Positions 39,893 through 47,299 of a DNA stretch of 47,299 nucleotides are shown in pieces (within the stretch, counting starts at the first letter, position 1; every line of letters begins with the position of its first letter). The notes under the pieces are model-generated. The model worked only from the letters and a program-made list of their open reading frames with translations. It was not told where the DNA came from and searched no databases. The stretch comes from an uncultured Oscillospiraceae bacterium. Lineage in GTDB: Bacteria; Bacillota; Clostridia; Oscillospirales; Oscillospiraceae. Both the position numbers and the translations under genes were made by a program. Location: positions 1 to 47,299 of the forward strand of contig CANRIW010000013.1 in the NCBI GenBank assembly GCA_947630785.1, read 5' to 3'.

Positions 39893-41353
39893 TCAGTCTT
39901 GATCCAGACTGGCGATGTAGTCCGCCGCCCGCTCGGCGGCCAGACGGCCGCTGTTGACGGCGTAGCCCATGGTGTTGCCGGGCAGGGGGAACAGATAGGT
40001 GTCCCCGTAGATGTCGCAGGTGTCGCTGCCGGAGGCGTACAGGCCGGGGATGGGCCGTTTGTCGTCCTTCAGCACCTGGAACTTGTAGTTCACCTGGATG
40101 CCGCCCAGGGAGCCGTAGGCGCCCAGGCACAGGGCCACGGCGTACAGCTTGCCCCGCAGAGGGCGCAGGTAGTGGTGGGACTTGCAGAACTGGTCGTCCA
40201 CATGGGCGTCGCAGGCGGCGTTGTACTGCTCCAGGGTGTCGGCCAGGGCGGCGGAATCGATGCCGATCTTCTCCGCCAGCTCCTCCACCGTGTCGGCGCA
40301 GAAGGCAAAGTCGGGATACTGCTCGATAAGGTCGACCATCCCCTCCTCGAAGTCGTCGGCGGGGTTGCCGGAGTGGACGCCGCCGGGGTAGTCCACCCCG
40401 TGGCGGCGGTAGTACCGCATGAGCCGGTTGTCCACGATGGGATAGATCCGCTTATTGATCTGCCGGTCGATGATATTGGCGGTGACCGAGGCGTTCTCGA
40501 TCATGGTCTCGTCCATGACCCGCTCGCCCTCGATGTTCACCACCAGGGCGGTGGGCTGGCGGAAGCCGTCCAGCAGCAGGCAGTTGGGGATCTCCGACCA
40601 GATGATCTTCTCCATGTGGGTCTCGCCGTGGGCGCCGCCCACCCCCCATACCATGCGGATGCCGTCGCCGGTGACGCCGGGGGAGCGGACGTTGAAGATG
40701 TCCTTGCCCCACTCGTAGCCGCACTCCTGCTTGATCATCTCCGGGTTGTCGCCGAAGCCGCCGGTGGCCACGATGACCGCCTTGGAGCGGACCTCGATCT
40801 CCTCGCCGGTCTCGGTGCTGCGGGCCCGGGCCCCCACGATGCGGTCCCCCTCTTTGATAAGGGAGGTGGCGGGGGTGTTCAGCAGGAACTGGACGCCCAG
40901 CTCCAGGGCGTTCTCATAGAGCACCTTGTTCATGGCGCCGGCCGCCCGGGGGCCGGGCTTGCCGCCCCCCTCGGGAATGACCACGTGCCAGGTGGGGGCG
41001 GCGGAGGGGAAGTACTTCGCCACGCCGGCGAACTGTACGCCCATGTCCTCCAGCCAGTCGATGGTGGAGCCCGACTTCCAGATGTACTCCCGGAGCTTCC
41101 TGGGATCGATCCGCCAGTGGGTATACTCCATCATCTGGTGGAAGACCTCTTCCTTGGTGAGGGTGATCATGCTGTTTTTCTGGATGCGGCTGCCCACGCC
41201 GAAGGGGCCCATGCCCATGTTGGCGGTGCCGCCCACCATGGAGTTCTTTTCCAGCACGATGGCGCTCAGCCCGTTCTCCGCGGCGGTGACCGCGGCGGCC
41301 AGACCGGAGGGCCCGGCGGCCACGATGCAGATGTCGGCTGTCAGGGTCTTCAT
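39893..41353 (-). CDS. FAD-dependent oxidoreductase (fumarate-reductase-like flavoprotein)
   Basis: 486 aa from ATG 41353. FAD_binding_2 fold: DICIVAAGPSGLAAAVTAAENG at the N-terminus (first glycine of the usual GxGxxG replaced by alanine), VIVATGGFGDNPEM in the middle, and GLYASGSDTCDIYGDTYLFPLPGNTMGYA at the end for FAD. No signal peptide or heme-binding motif. Relatives reduce C=C bonds of enoates or act on steroids. The five-base gap to the upstream flavodoxin/zinc-ribbon gene suggests that protein passes electrons to it. Substrate unknown. Confidence 0.85.
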   Translation of the reverse strand: MKTLTADICIVAAGPSGLAAAVTAAENGLSAIVLEKNSMVGGTANMGMGPFGVGSRIQKNSMITLTKEEVFHQMMEYTHWRIDPRKLREYIWKSGSTIDWLEDMGVQFAGVAKYFPSAAPTWHVVIPEGGGKPGPRAAGAMNKVLYENALELGVQFLLNTPATSLIKEGDRIVGARARSTETGEEIEVRSKAVIVATGGFGDNPEMIKQECGYEWGKDIFNVRSPGVTGDGIRMVWGVGGAHGETHMEKIIWSEIPNCLLLDGFRQPTALVVNIEGERVMDETMIENASVTANIIDRQINKRIYPIVDNRLMRYYRRHGVDYPGGVHSGNPADDFEEGMVDLIEQYPDFAFCADTVEELAEKIGIDSAALADTLEQYNAACDAHVDDQFCKSHHYLRPLRGKLYAVALCLGAYGSLGGIQVNYKFQVLKDDKRPIPGLYASGSDTCDIYGDTYLFPLPGNTMGYAVNSGRLAAERAADYIASLDQD

Positions 41354-41358
41354 GTCGC

Positions 41359-42306
41359 TCACTCCCACTGATAGGGTTTCAGCAGCTCCTTCACGTTGGG
41401 GAGCTGGTCGGGGCCGGCGGCGCAGGTCTTGATCTCGGTGGAGTGCTCCAGCTTGCCGGCGTAGCGCAGCCGGGAGCGGGCCTGCTCCGCCTCGGTGAAG
41501 TGGGCGATGAGCTTGCCGTCCTCCACGGTGAAGGTACCGTAGGAGCCGCACACGGGGCACTCGATGGTCTTCTTGTCCTGGGACACGGTGAGCAGGTCAC
41601 AGTGGCACACGGGGCACACGCCCTCGTGATCGCCCCGCCAGCGGCGGCGCTCCTCCTCATCGTCCATGTGGGCCAGGGCGTCCACCACGTGTTTGCCCAT
41701 CTCGGTCATCCGGTCCATCACCGGCTGGTTGCCCACCACATGGTAGTGGGCCATGGCGCCGTGGTACTCATAGGTGTCCACCACGTCAATGCCCATGGAC
41801 AGAGTCAGGCAGTACATGGTGGGCAGCATGAAGGCCAGCCAGTTCTTGGTCATGGCGCCGCCTACCGAGAAGAAGGCGCCCACCCGGGGCTTCAGGCAGC
41901 GCTGGTCGGGGAGCTTGTCGGGGTCCTTGCCCGCCGCCAGGCCCTCCTCGATGGCCACCTTGCGGAAGGACAGGTCGTGGGAGGGACCCAGCCGGTCGCA
42001 CAGGGTCTTGAAGGTGCCGGTGGGGGTCATCTCAAAGGTGGGGCAGCCGAAGATCAGGGCGTCGCAGTCCATGATGGCGTCGTCGATGATGTGGCAGTCG
42101 TCCTTGAGGACGCAGCCGCCCTTGCCGCCCCGGATCATGCCCAGCACGCAGGCGATGCAGCCGGTGCAGTCCTTCAGGTCCAGGTCGTTGACGCGGATGA
42201 ACCGGATCTCGTGCCCGGCCTCCTGGCAGGTCATCAGGGCCTGCTTGACCATGACCTCGCAGTTGCTCATCTTTCTGCCGAAGGAGAGGCCCAAAACTTT
42301 GCTCAT
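41359..42306 (-). CDS. Flavodoxin-fold FMN reductase with zinc ribbon (copy 2)
   Basis: 315 aa. Same layout as the protein at 26033-27025: SKVLGLSFGRKMSNCEVM phosphate-loop start, CTGCIACVLG near 51, and near the C-terminus two pairs CPVC and CPVCG in a ribbon (VCPVCHCDLL, ECPVCGSYGTFTVEDG). The two proteins are clearly related but diverged, so this is an old duplication or separate acquisition. It lies directly upstream of the FAD oxidoreductase gene and is probably its redox partner. GAGGCG is a moderate ribosome site. Confidence 0.8.
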   Translation of the reverse strand: MSKVLGLSFGRKMSNCEVMVKQALMTCQEAGHEIRFIRVNDLDLKDCTGCIACVLGMIRGGKGGCVLKDDCHIIDDAIMDCDALIFGCPTFEMTPTGTFKTLCDRLGPSHDLSFRKVAIEEGLAAGKDPDKLPDQRCLKPRVGAFFSVGGAMTKNWLAFMLPTMYCLTLSMGIDVVDTYEYHGAMAHYHVVGNQPVMDRMTEMGKHVVDALAHMDDEEERRRWRGDHEGVCPVCHCDLLTVSQDKKTIECPVCGSYGTFTVEDGKLIAHFTEAEQARSRLRYAGKLEHSTEIKTCAAGPDQLPNVKELLKPYQWE

Positions 42307-42369
42307 AAGATACGCCTCGCTTTTCTCAGAATTGTCTGCCGCGGGCGGACAGGCTCCGCGGCCTTCGGA

Positions 42370-43521
42370 TCATTCAACAGTGGCCCCAAGGGTGGAATAG
42401 CTGGTGTCGCCGATAGCGCCCATGATGAACACCTCGTCCGTATAGGTCAGCATGGTGACGCTGGCGTTGGGCAGCTCAAGGCCATAACCTCTGAACATTT
42501 CCACCAGAGAGCTGGTGATCCCGCCGCTGGAGACGGCCAGCACGTTCCCGCCGCCGATGGCCTCGGTCTCTTTCGCGATCTGAGTCAGCGCGGCCATCAT
42601 CCTGGTTTGGACCTCTTTCAGGCTTTCGGCCGTTCCGGAGGTATCGGTCTCGATGGTGACGTCGTAAAGCAGGCTGCCGCCGGCCTCATAGATCTCATAG
42701 ATGGAGTGCACGCCGGCGGCCTCACAGAAGGCTGCGTCGCGCACGCTCTCCAGTTCACCTTCCCAGCTGCCATAGCAGACTTCGCGCAGGCCGAACAGCT
42801 CGGTGAGCGGCATATCGTCCAGACCCAGCTCGTCCAGGACGAGGTGGGCGGTCTCGCGCTGACGGCCCAGATCGCTGGAATAAGCGGCAACAAAGGTCAC
42901 CCCGCTGGCTTTTAAGCCCTTGCCCAGATCGGAAGCCACCTTGGCGCCCGCCTCGGTCAGGGGGGTATCGCACCAGCCCTGGACGCGCTTCACGGTGTTG
43001 AACATAGTTTTGCCGTGGCGGGTCAGATAGATGTTGACCACGGGGTCGCTCTCAGCGGCTTTTGTAAGCGAAACGGTAGCGGTAGCGCCGTCCCATCCCA
43101 CATGATAGCCCAGGGCGACCGCCAGATAGCGGATGGGAAGATAAATGTGGCCGTCTTTGAGCACGGGAGCAGTATTCATATACATGTAGGAGACGTCCTC
43201 GCCCTCGGTGATGGTGCAGTGGGTGCTGCCGACCTTGAAGGACACGGACCTTCCGTTTTGGGTAAATTTCGCGGTCTGCGTGTCCTCATCCCAGGACACG
43301 TCGCTTTCCGCCAGGCCGAGCGCATAGCTGACAGAACGCAGGGGGACCATGGTGCGGTTGGCGCTGTCGAGGTAGGGCAGTCCCAATTCTTCATCAAAGA
43401 CGTAGTTTTCGCCGTTGACTTCCAACTTGATCGTAACGTCAGTGGCGGCAAAGCTGGGCAAAGTCAGCATGGAGACAGCCAGGACGATGGCTACTGTGAG
43501 AGAGAGAAGACGCTTTTTCAA
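42370..43521 (-). CDS. Secreted stalk-domain/histidine-phosphatase-fold fusion
   Basis: 383 aa from a TTG at 43521, which has AGGAG eight bases upstream; this start gives a clean signal peptide (KKRLLSLTVAIVLAVSMLTL, cut after SFA). Residues about 28-152 are a copper-amine-oxidase-N-like stalk domain (RTMVPLRSVSYALG and GHIYLPIRYLAVALGY). Residues about 162-383 are a histidine-phosphatase fold with the RHG motif (R168, H169), but the second catalytic histidine, normally in a VSHGG-like motif, reads VSSGG (S332). It may be inactive, a binding protein, or use other residues. It follows the ABC binding-protein gene. Confidence 0.82.
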   Translation of the reverse strand: MKKRLLSLTVAIVLAVSMLTLPSFAATDVTIKLEVNGENYVFDEELGLPYLDSANRTMVPLRSVSYALGLAESDVSWDEDTQTAKFTQNGRSVSFKVGSTHCTITEGEDVSYMYMNTAPVLKDGHIYLPIRYLAVALGYHVGWDGATATVSLTKAAESDPVVNIYLTRHGKTMFNTVKRVQGWCDTPLTEAGAKVASDLGKGLKASGVTFVAAYSSDLGRQRETAHLVLDELGLDDMPLTELFGLREVCYGSWEGELESVRDAAFCEAAGVHSIYEIYEAGGSLLYDVTIETDTSGTAESLKEVQTRMMAALTQIAKETEAIGGGNVLAVSSGGITSSLVEMFRGYGLELPNASVTMLTYTDEVFIMGAIGDTSYSTLGATVE

Positions 43522-43558
43522 GGGAATCACTCCTAAATTGAAATGTGAGATTAGGGGA

Positions 43559-43593
43559 GGGGAGCGTGTGCCGGTCAGCGGCACACGCTCCCC
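43559..43593 (-). other. 15-bp hairpin after the ABC binding-protein gene
   Basis: GGGGAGCGTGTGCCG (43559-43573) pairs perfectly with 43579-43593 around GTCAG. No T-run follows on the minus strand. Such hairpins after binding-protein genes often protect the mRNA 3' end and raise its level over neighbours. Confidence 0.65.
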
Positions 43594-43624
43594 GCGCGGA
43601 TGGGTTCAGGTCTTGCGGTGAAGC

Positions 43625-44764
43625 TTATTGGAAGTCGTCGGCGGTGACGGAGGTGACGGTGCCGGTGGACTGGTACTCGTCGATGGTGTCGGCGTCGATG
43701 AAGAGCAGGCGGGCGTCGGACACATAGCCGTCCTCATAGGTGCCGTCCATCAGGCCGGTGACATAGGTCAGGATCTCATTGGCGGTGTCCTGCACGGAGC
43801 CGGTCATCACGGTGCCGCGGAGGGGAGACTTGCCGTCTACAGAGTCCTTGATGCTGTCGGTGGTGGAGTTATCGCCGTTGATGCAAAAGATGCCCATGTC
43901 GCTGTAGTCGGTGACGGGGGAGCTCATGCTGGTGTAGAAAGCGTTGAGGCCGTTGGCCAGGCCGTTGTGGGGGGTCAGGAACACCTTGATCTCGGGGTGG
44001 GTGGTGTACAGGTTCTCAGCGGCGGTCTGGCCGGTGGTGGCGGTCTCGTCGGACTGCTCGAACTCGGTGGGGGTGGCGGCCTTGGTGGAGTAGTCGGCGA
44101 TCTTCAGCAGCACGTCGGCCTGGATGACGCCGGTGTCAGCGGCGCGGCAGGACAGGACGCCCACGGGGACGGAGTGGTCGGGCGCGTCGGCATAGGTCTT
44201 GTCGATCCACTTGGCGGCCAGCTTGGCCAGGCTGGAGGCCAGGTCGGCGTCCTCAGCCCGCATCCGCAGGTTGTACTGGGGCAGGTCGCCCACGAAGGCC
44301 ACGACCTTGATGCCCTGATCCATGGCGGTCTTGACCACGCCGCTCATGGCCTCGGGGGCCACGGCCCAGATGACCAGCACGTCCACGCCCATGGCGATGT
44401 AGTTCTCGGCGGCGGCGATCTGGGTCTCGGGGTTGAACTCGCCGTCAGTGTAAGAGGCCTCCCAGCCCTTGGCCTCCATGGTGGCCACGTAGGTCTCAGC
44501 CAGCGCGGTGAAGAACTCGCCGGGGCCGAAGGTCACGAAGCCGATCTTCTTGCCCGTGGGGTCGAACTCGCTGCCGGCGGGCTCGGTGGGCTCAGTGCCG
44601 GCGGGCTCGGTGGGTTCGCTGCCGGCGGGCTCGGTGGGCTCGGAGCCGGGGGTGGTCTCAGTGCCGGGGTTGCTGGCGGGGCCCACGTTGGGGTCCTTGG
44701 GGCCGCAGGCGCACAGCGCGAACACCATGACCAGGGCCAGCAGAAGGGCGATGACTTTTTTCAT
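43625..44764 (-). CDS. Sugar-type ABC transporter substrate-binding lipoprotein
   Basis: 379 aa. Lipobox FALCAC near residue 20. A linker at about 30-65 holds three EPTEPAG(S/T) repeats. The rest is a periplasmic-binding-protein fold of the ribose/galactose (LacI-like) group: KKIGFVTFGPGEFFTALAETY, ENYIAMGVDVLVIWAVAPEAM, and GIFCINGDNSTTDSIKD. The ligand is not predictable; pentoses, hexoses or nucleosides are common. It follows the permease gene. The ATPase of the system is not in the window. Confidence 0.88.
   Translation of the reverse strand: MKKVIALLLALVMVFALCACGPKDPNVGPASNPGTETTPGSEPTEPAGSEPTEPAGTEPTEPAGSEFDPTGKKIGFVTFGPGEFFTALAETYVATMEAKGWEASYTDGEFNPETQIAAAENYIAMGVDVLVIWAVAPEAMSGVVKTAMDQGIKVVAFVGDLPQYNLRMRAEDADLASSLAKLAAKWIDKTYADAPDHSVPVGVLSCRAADTGVIQADVLLKIADYSTKAATPTEFEQSDETATTGQTAAENLYTTHPEIKVFLTPHNGLANGLNAFYTSMSSPVTDYSDMGIFCINGDNSTTDSIKDSVDGKSPLRGTVMTGSVQDTANEILTYVTGLMDGTYEDGYVSDARLLFIDADTIDEYQSTGTVTSVTADDFQ
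44572..44643. repeat. 24-bp triple repeat in the binding-protein linker
   Basis: TGCCGGCGGGCTCGGTGGG recurs at 44572, 44596 and 44620 with a 24-base period. It encodes the EPTEPAG(S/T) linker repeats and may vary in copy number between strains. Confidence 0.85.
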
Positions 44765-44830
44765 TTTTGGTTCCTCCTTGAATTGTGTGGTTGGGGTCGA
44801 CTATTTAATGACTTGCCTGTGGCAAGAACA

Positions 44831-45811
44831 TTACATGGCTTTGGCGTTGCGGTTGCTCAGGTACAGGGAGATCAGCATGATGGCGCCCCGGGCGATGTAC
44901 TGAGGATAGGTGCCCAGGCCGATCAGCTGCATGCCGTTGGACAGCACGCCCAGCACGAATACGGCCACGATGACCTTCCACAGGGTGCCCTCGCCGCCCT
45001 TCAGGGCCACGCCGGCCAGCACGCAGGCGGTGATGCCGGTGAACTCGATGCCGGGGCCGGAGGTACCGGAGTCGGCGTAGCCGGCGCGGGCGGCCAGCAG
45101 CAGGGCGGCGATGCCCACCAGCAGGCCGGCGAAGACGAACACCAGCACCTTGATGCGGGCCACGTTCAGGCCGGCCAGACGGGCGGCCTCCGGGTTGTCG
45201 CCGCAGGCGTAGATCTTGCGGCCGATGGAGGTCATGCTCATGATGACCCCAACGATGATCACGATGACCAGCATGATGATTACGTTCACGGGGATGACGC
45301 CGAACAGACGGCCCTGGCCCATGTACATGAAGCTGTCAGGCAGGTTGCGGAAGGACTTGGAGCCGGAGATCAGGTAGGAGATGCCCTGGAAGATGGCCAT
45401 GGTGCCCAGGGTGATGATCATGGTGTGGCTCTTCAGCACCTGGCCCATGAGGCCGTTGAAGCCGCCCAGCACCATGCACAGCAGGATGCCCAGGATGATG
45501 GCCACGGGGACGGGCAGGGTGCCCTCGCTGATGGTCTTGGCCATAAGGACGGCCGCCACCGACATCTGATAGCCGATGGACAGGTCGGTGCCGCCGGAGA
45601 CCATGATCATCATCACCGCGCAGGAGCACACCGCGATGTGCACGTTCTGCACCAGGATGTTGGTCAGGTTCAGGGGGGTCAGGAAATTCGGGGACAGGAT
45701 GGCGAACACGATGATGAGCAGGACCAGCAGGATGGGCATGGACAGCTCGGAGAAGATCTGGCCCGCGGTGAGCTTACGGACGGCGGGCTTGCGCTCAGTC
45801 GTTTTTTCCAT
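44831..45811 (-). CDS. ABC transporter permease, ribose/xylose type
   Basis: 326 aa from ATG 45811 with AGAGGTG upstream. Multi-span membrane protein of the BPD_transp_2 (RbsC) family: ILSPNFLTPLNLTNIL, MVSGGTDLSIGYQMS, MGQVLKSHTMIITLGTMAIFQGI and YACGDNPEAARLAGLNV are typical. It is the first gene of the set here, yet no clear promoter is seen in the 118 bases before the recombinase gene, and no rbsA-type ATPase gene precedes it. The element on the right may have cut it off from its upstream partner. Confidence 0.9.
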   Translation of the reverse strand: MEKTTERKPAVRKLTAGQIFSELSMPILLVLLIIVFAILSPNFLTPLNLTNILVQNVHIAVCSCAVMMIMVSGGTDLSIGYQMSVAAVLMAKTISEGTLPVPVAIILGILLCMVLGGFNGLMGQVLKSHTMIITLGTMAIFQGISYLISGSKSFRNLPDSFMYMGQGRLFGVIPVNVIIMLVIVIIVGVIMSMTSIGRKIYACGDNPEAARLAGLNVARIKVLVFVFAGLLVGIAALLLAARAGYADSGTSGPGIEFTGITACVLAGVALKGGEGTLWKVIVAVFVLGVLSNGMQLIGLGTYPQYIARGAIMLISLYLSNRNAKAM

Positions 45812-45844
45812 TTTTAACACCTCTCAAATCCCTGGGCCCGTATC

Positions 45845-45889
45845 ACATCGAGTGTTCATAAGGGATTTCACCTTATGAACACTCGATGT
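45845..45889. repeat. 19-bp perfect inverted repeat
   Basis: ACATCGAGTGTTCATAAGG (45845-45863) and its complement (45871-45889) flank a 7-nt loop; a CTTTTTC run follows on the plus strand. It could be a terminator for plus-strand transcripts or part of the end of the mobile element. No plus-strand gene precedes it, so the role is open. Confidence 0.7.
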
Positions 45890-45902
45890 CTTTTTCTAAG
45901 TA

Positions 45903-45930
45903 GAGCAGGCGTGACGCCTGCTCGTTTTTT
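45903..45930 (+). terminator. Hairpin with T-run beside the recombinase gene
   Basis: GAGCAGGCG (45903-45911) pairs with 45915-45923, loop TGA, then GTTTTTT. It points to the plus strand, opposite to the recombinase and permease genes, and may shield the recombinase from reverse transcripts. Confidence 0.6.
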
Positions 45931-47299
45931 ATGCTGGGATGGGATTGGTGAGGTATTCCACCGCCACGCCCTTGCGGGTGTCAGCCTTGTAGTTCTGGCC
46001 GCCTGCCCGCCCCGGCCACTCGATATACCCCACGAAGCGGTAATAGATCACGACCCGTTGGGTACGGTTCTTGCCTGTGCCCTCCGTCTCGAACACGTCG
46101 ATGTGGTCTATGAGCTCCCGCAGCAGCGGCGAGGTCAGGCGGTCCATCCGCATGAATTGGCGTATGGCCTTGATGAAGCTGTCCCGCTCCCGCTGGTGCT
46201 GGCCCGATTCCGCCAGCTTCCTGCGCAGAGCGGAAATCTTGTTCTTCAGTTCCATCCGCTCCACCTCGTACTTGTGGCTGAGCTGCATAAACCACTCGTC
46301 GCTCACCTTGCCCGTGGCGTTGTCTTCGTAGAGCTTTTCATAGAGCCTGGAGACGGTGTCGTTGCGGACGATGGACTTTTGAAGTTCCTCTTCGTCCCGC
46401 TTCCGCTCCTTTTGGAGTTCCTGATCGGTCTTTTGAGCCAGCATCTCGGCAAAGGCGGCCTCATCGTTCCGCAGCATCTCGGCCATCCGCCGAAGTTCCA
46501 GCGTCACTACCTGCTCAATGGCGTCCGCCCGGATATAATGTCGGCCAGGACAAGCCCCACGGTGATCCACGGTGTTATCGGAACAGGCAAAGTAGTGGAT
46601 GTCCTTATTTTTGGTGTTCGTGTGGTAGTGCATCTTTTTGTGGCAGTCCCCGCAGTACAGGAGGTCGAAGAAGATACTTTTGGGGCCGTTCTCCTTCTTG
46701 GGCGCACGGCGTTTTGTTTTTGCCACAAGGGCCTGTACCCGATCAAAAGTGTCCCGGTCAATGATCGGCTCATGAACGTCCTTGAATATCACCCAGTTCT
46801 GCGGGTCATTTTTCAGCCTCCGCTTGTTCTTGAAGGACTTGGAGTAGGTCTTGAAGTTGATGACGTCCCCGCAATACTCCTGTTGAGACAGAATCTGCTG
46901 GATGCTGGTATTGCTCCACCGATACGGATTTGTCTGCGTTTTACCGCCCCGCGGCAGCCCTTTGCTTTGCCAATACGCCATAGGGACTAATACTTGCTGT
47001 TCCTGAAGGGCTTTTGCAATGGCTTCGTTGCCCTTTCCATCCAGGCACATCCTGAAGATGCTCTTGACCACCTCTGCCGCCTCCGGGTCGATGATCCATT
47101 TCTTCTTATCCTGCGGGTTCTTCCTGTACCCGTAGGGCGGCTGGGACAAGGGTTCACCCGCGTTTCCCCGCAAGCGGTGGGAGGAACGCACCTTCTTGGA
47201 AATATCCCGTGCGTACATCTCGTTGAGAATGTTCTTAAAAGGAGCGATCTCACTCTCGCCTTCCTCGCTGTCGATGCCGTCGTTCACGGCGATGAAGCG
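45929..47299 (-). CDS. Large serine recombinase, C-terminal part (cut by window end)
   Basis: About 456 codons are visible; the start and the catalytic resolvase domain lie past the right edge. Visible parts: the end of the catalytic domain (RFIAVNDGIDS, then DISKKVRSSHRLRG), the Recombinase domain (PPYGYRKNPQDKKKWIIDPE), a zinc-ribbon with CGDC and later CPG (YCGDCHKKMHYH), a coiled coil, and a DUF4368-like end (RELIDHIDVFE). This is the Tn4451/TndX-like type that moves conjugative elements of Clostridia. Its GC content is visibly lower than that of the neighbours, a sign of transfer. Confidence 0.92.
   Translation of the reverse strand, partial: RFIAVNDGIDSEEGESEIAPFKNILNEMYARDISKKVRSSHRLRGNAGEPLSQPPYGYRKNPQDKKKWIIDPEAAEVVKSIFRMCLDGKGNEAIAKALQEQQVLVPMAYWQSKGLPRGGKTQTNPYRWSNTSIQQILSQQEYCGDVINFKTYSKSFKNKRRLKNDPQNWVIFKDVHEPIIDRDTFDRVQALVAKTKRRAPKKENGPKSIFFDLLYCGDCHKKMHYHTNTKNKDIHYFACSDNTVDHRGACPGRHYIRADAIEQVVTLELRRMAEMLRNDEAAFAEMLAQKTDQELQKERKRDEEELQKSIVRNDTVSRLYEKLYEDNATGKVSDEWFMQLSHKYEVERMELKNKISALRRKLAESGQHQRERDSFIKAIRQFMRMDRLTSPLLRELIDHIDVFETEGTGKNRTQRVVIYYRFVGYIEWPGRAGGQNYKADTRKGVAVEYLTNPIPA

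Noticed and set aside
39866-41371. Plus-strand open frame opposite the FAD oxidoreductase gene
   Set aside because: Antisense shadow of a recognisable flavoprotein; low-complexity product without ribosome site.
44572-44643. Short regular repeats that might suggest a CRISPR array
   Set aside because: The 24-bp repeats are contiguous without spacers and encode a protein linker; no cas gene is present.
43628-45817. Long open frame on the plus strand opposite the ABC genes (about 729 codons)
   Set aside because: It mirrors two clear minus-strand genes, is low-complexity (Gly, His, Asp, Val) and comes from GC-rich codon positions; no domain pattern.

Overview
The window looks like the chromosome of a GC-rich, spore-forming clostridium, probably of the Oscillospiraceae (Flavonifractor/Intestinimonas/Lawsonibacter type). 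The reasons are an archaeal-type prolyl-tRNA synthetase, AGGAGG ribosome sites, sigma-A promoters of the TTGACA-17-TATAAT type, tandem Spo0A-box-like sites, acetogen-like corrinoid genes, and selenium/molybdenum genes typical of anaerobic Firmicutes. The taxonomic placement is an inference; no rRNA or tRNA gene is present.

Layout. (1) 1-5380, minus strand: the S10 ribosomal operon (rpsJ-rplC-rplD-rplW-rplB-rpsS-rplV-rpsC-rplP-rpmC-rpsQ') with a strong promoter and a structured leader of about 260 nt. S3 has an RG-rich tail and L3 ends in a tandem duplication. (2) 5440-13900: proS, a lone tyrosine recombinase, a histidine-kinase-like ATPase whose promoter carries three Spo0A-box-like sites spaced 10 bp apart, mrp, a PadR operon (66-aa ORF, PadR, HAAS/DUF4097 protein, transglutaminase-like protein) driven by a promoter with two matching operators, and a SecB-like chaperone. 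(3) 13927-22719: a corrinoid methyl-transfer island. It has two minus-strand and one plus-strand URO-D/MtaA-type proteins, a PocR-AraC regulator and a corrinoid protein. A cobalamin riboswitch then precedes a DUF4430 protein, an ECF S component, a RamA-type reductive activator and a DUF2284 protein. Together these could import cobalamin, keep it reduced and move methyl groups from an unknown donor. (4) 22780-28483: cardiolipin synthase, a 39-aa membrane peptide, a MarR/DegV pair, a flavodoxin-zinc-ribbon protein and a transglutaminase lipoprotein. (5) 28502-39690: a selenium-molybdenum block. selD-yedF-cysteine desulfurase-DUF3343 is divergent from yqeC-yqeB-xdhC through near mirror-image promoters; modA-modB-modC-moeA-moeA-like-mobB follows on the minus strand behind a leader ending in a terminator. 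This is the accessory set for selenium-dependent molybdenum hydroxylases; no hydroxylase lies in the window. (6) 39893-45811, minus strand: FAD oxidoreductase, a second flavodoxin-zinc-ribbon protein, a secreted stalk/histidine-phosphatase fusion, a sugar-type ABC binding protein and its permease. (7) 45929-end: the C-terminal part of a large serine recombinase of lower GC, the edge of a mobile element that may have separated the permease from its ATPase gene.

The main candidates for something new are the corrinoid island, the Spo0A-box arrangement in front of a kinase-like ATPase with no phospho-acceptor histidine, the double operator of the PadR operon, and the terminator-controlled mod leader.
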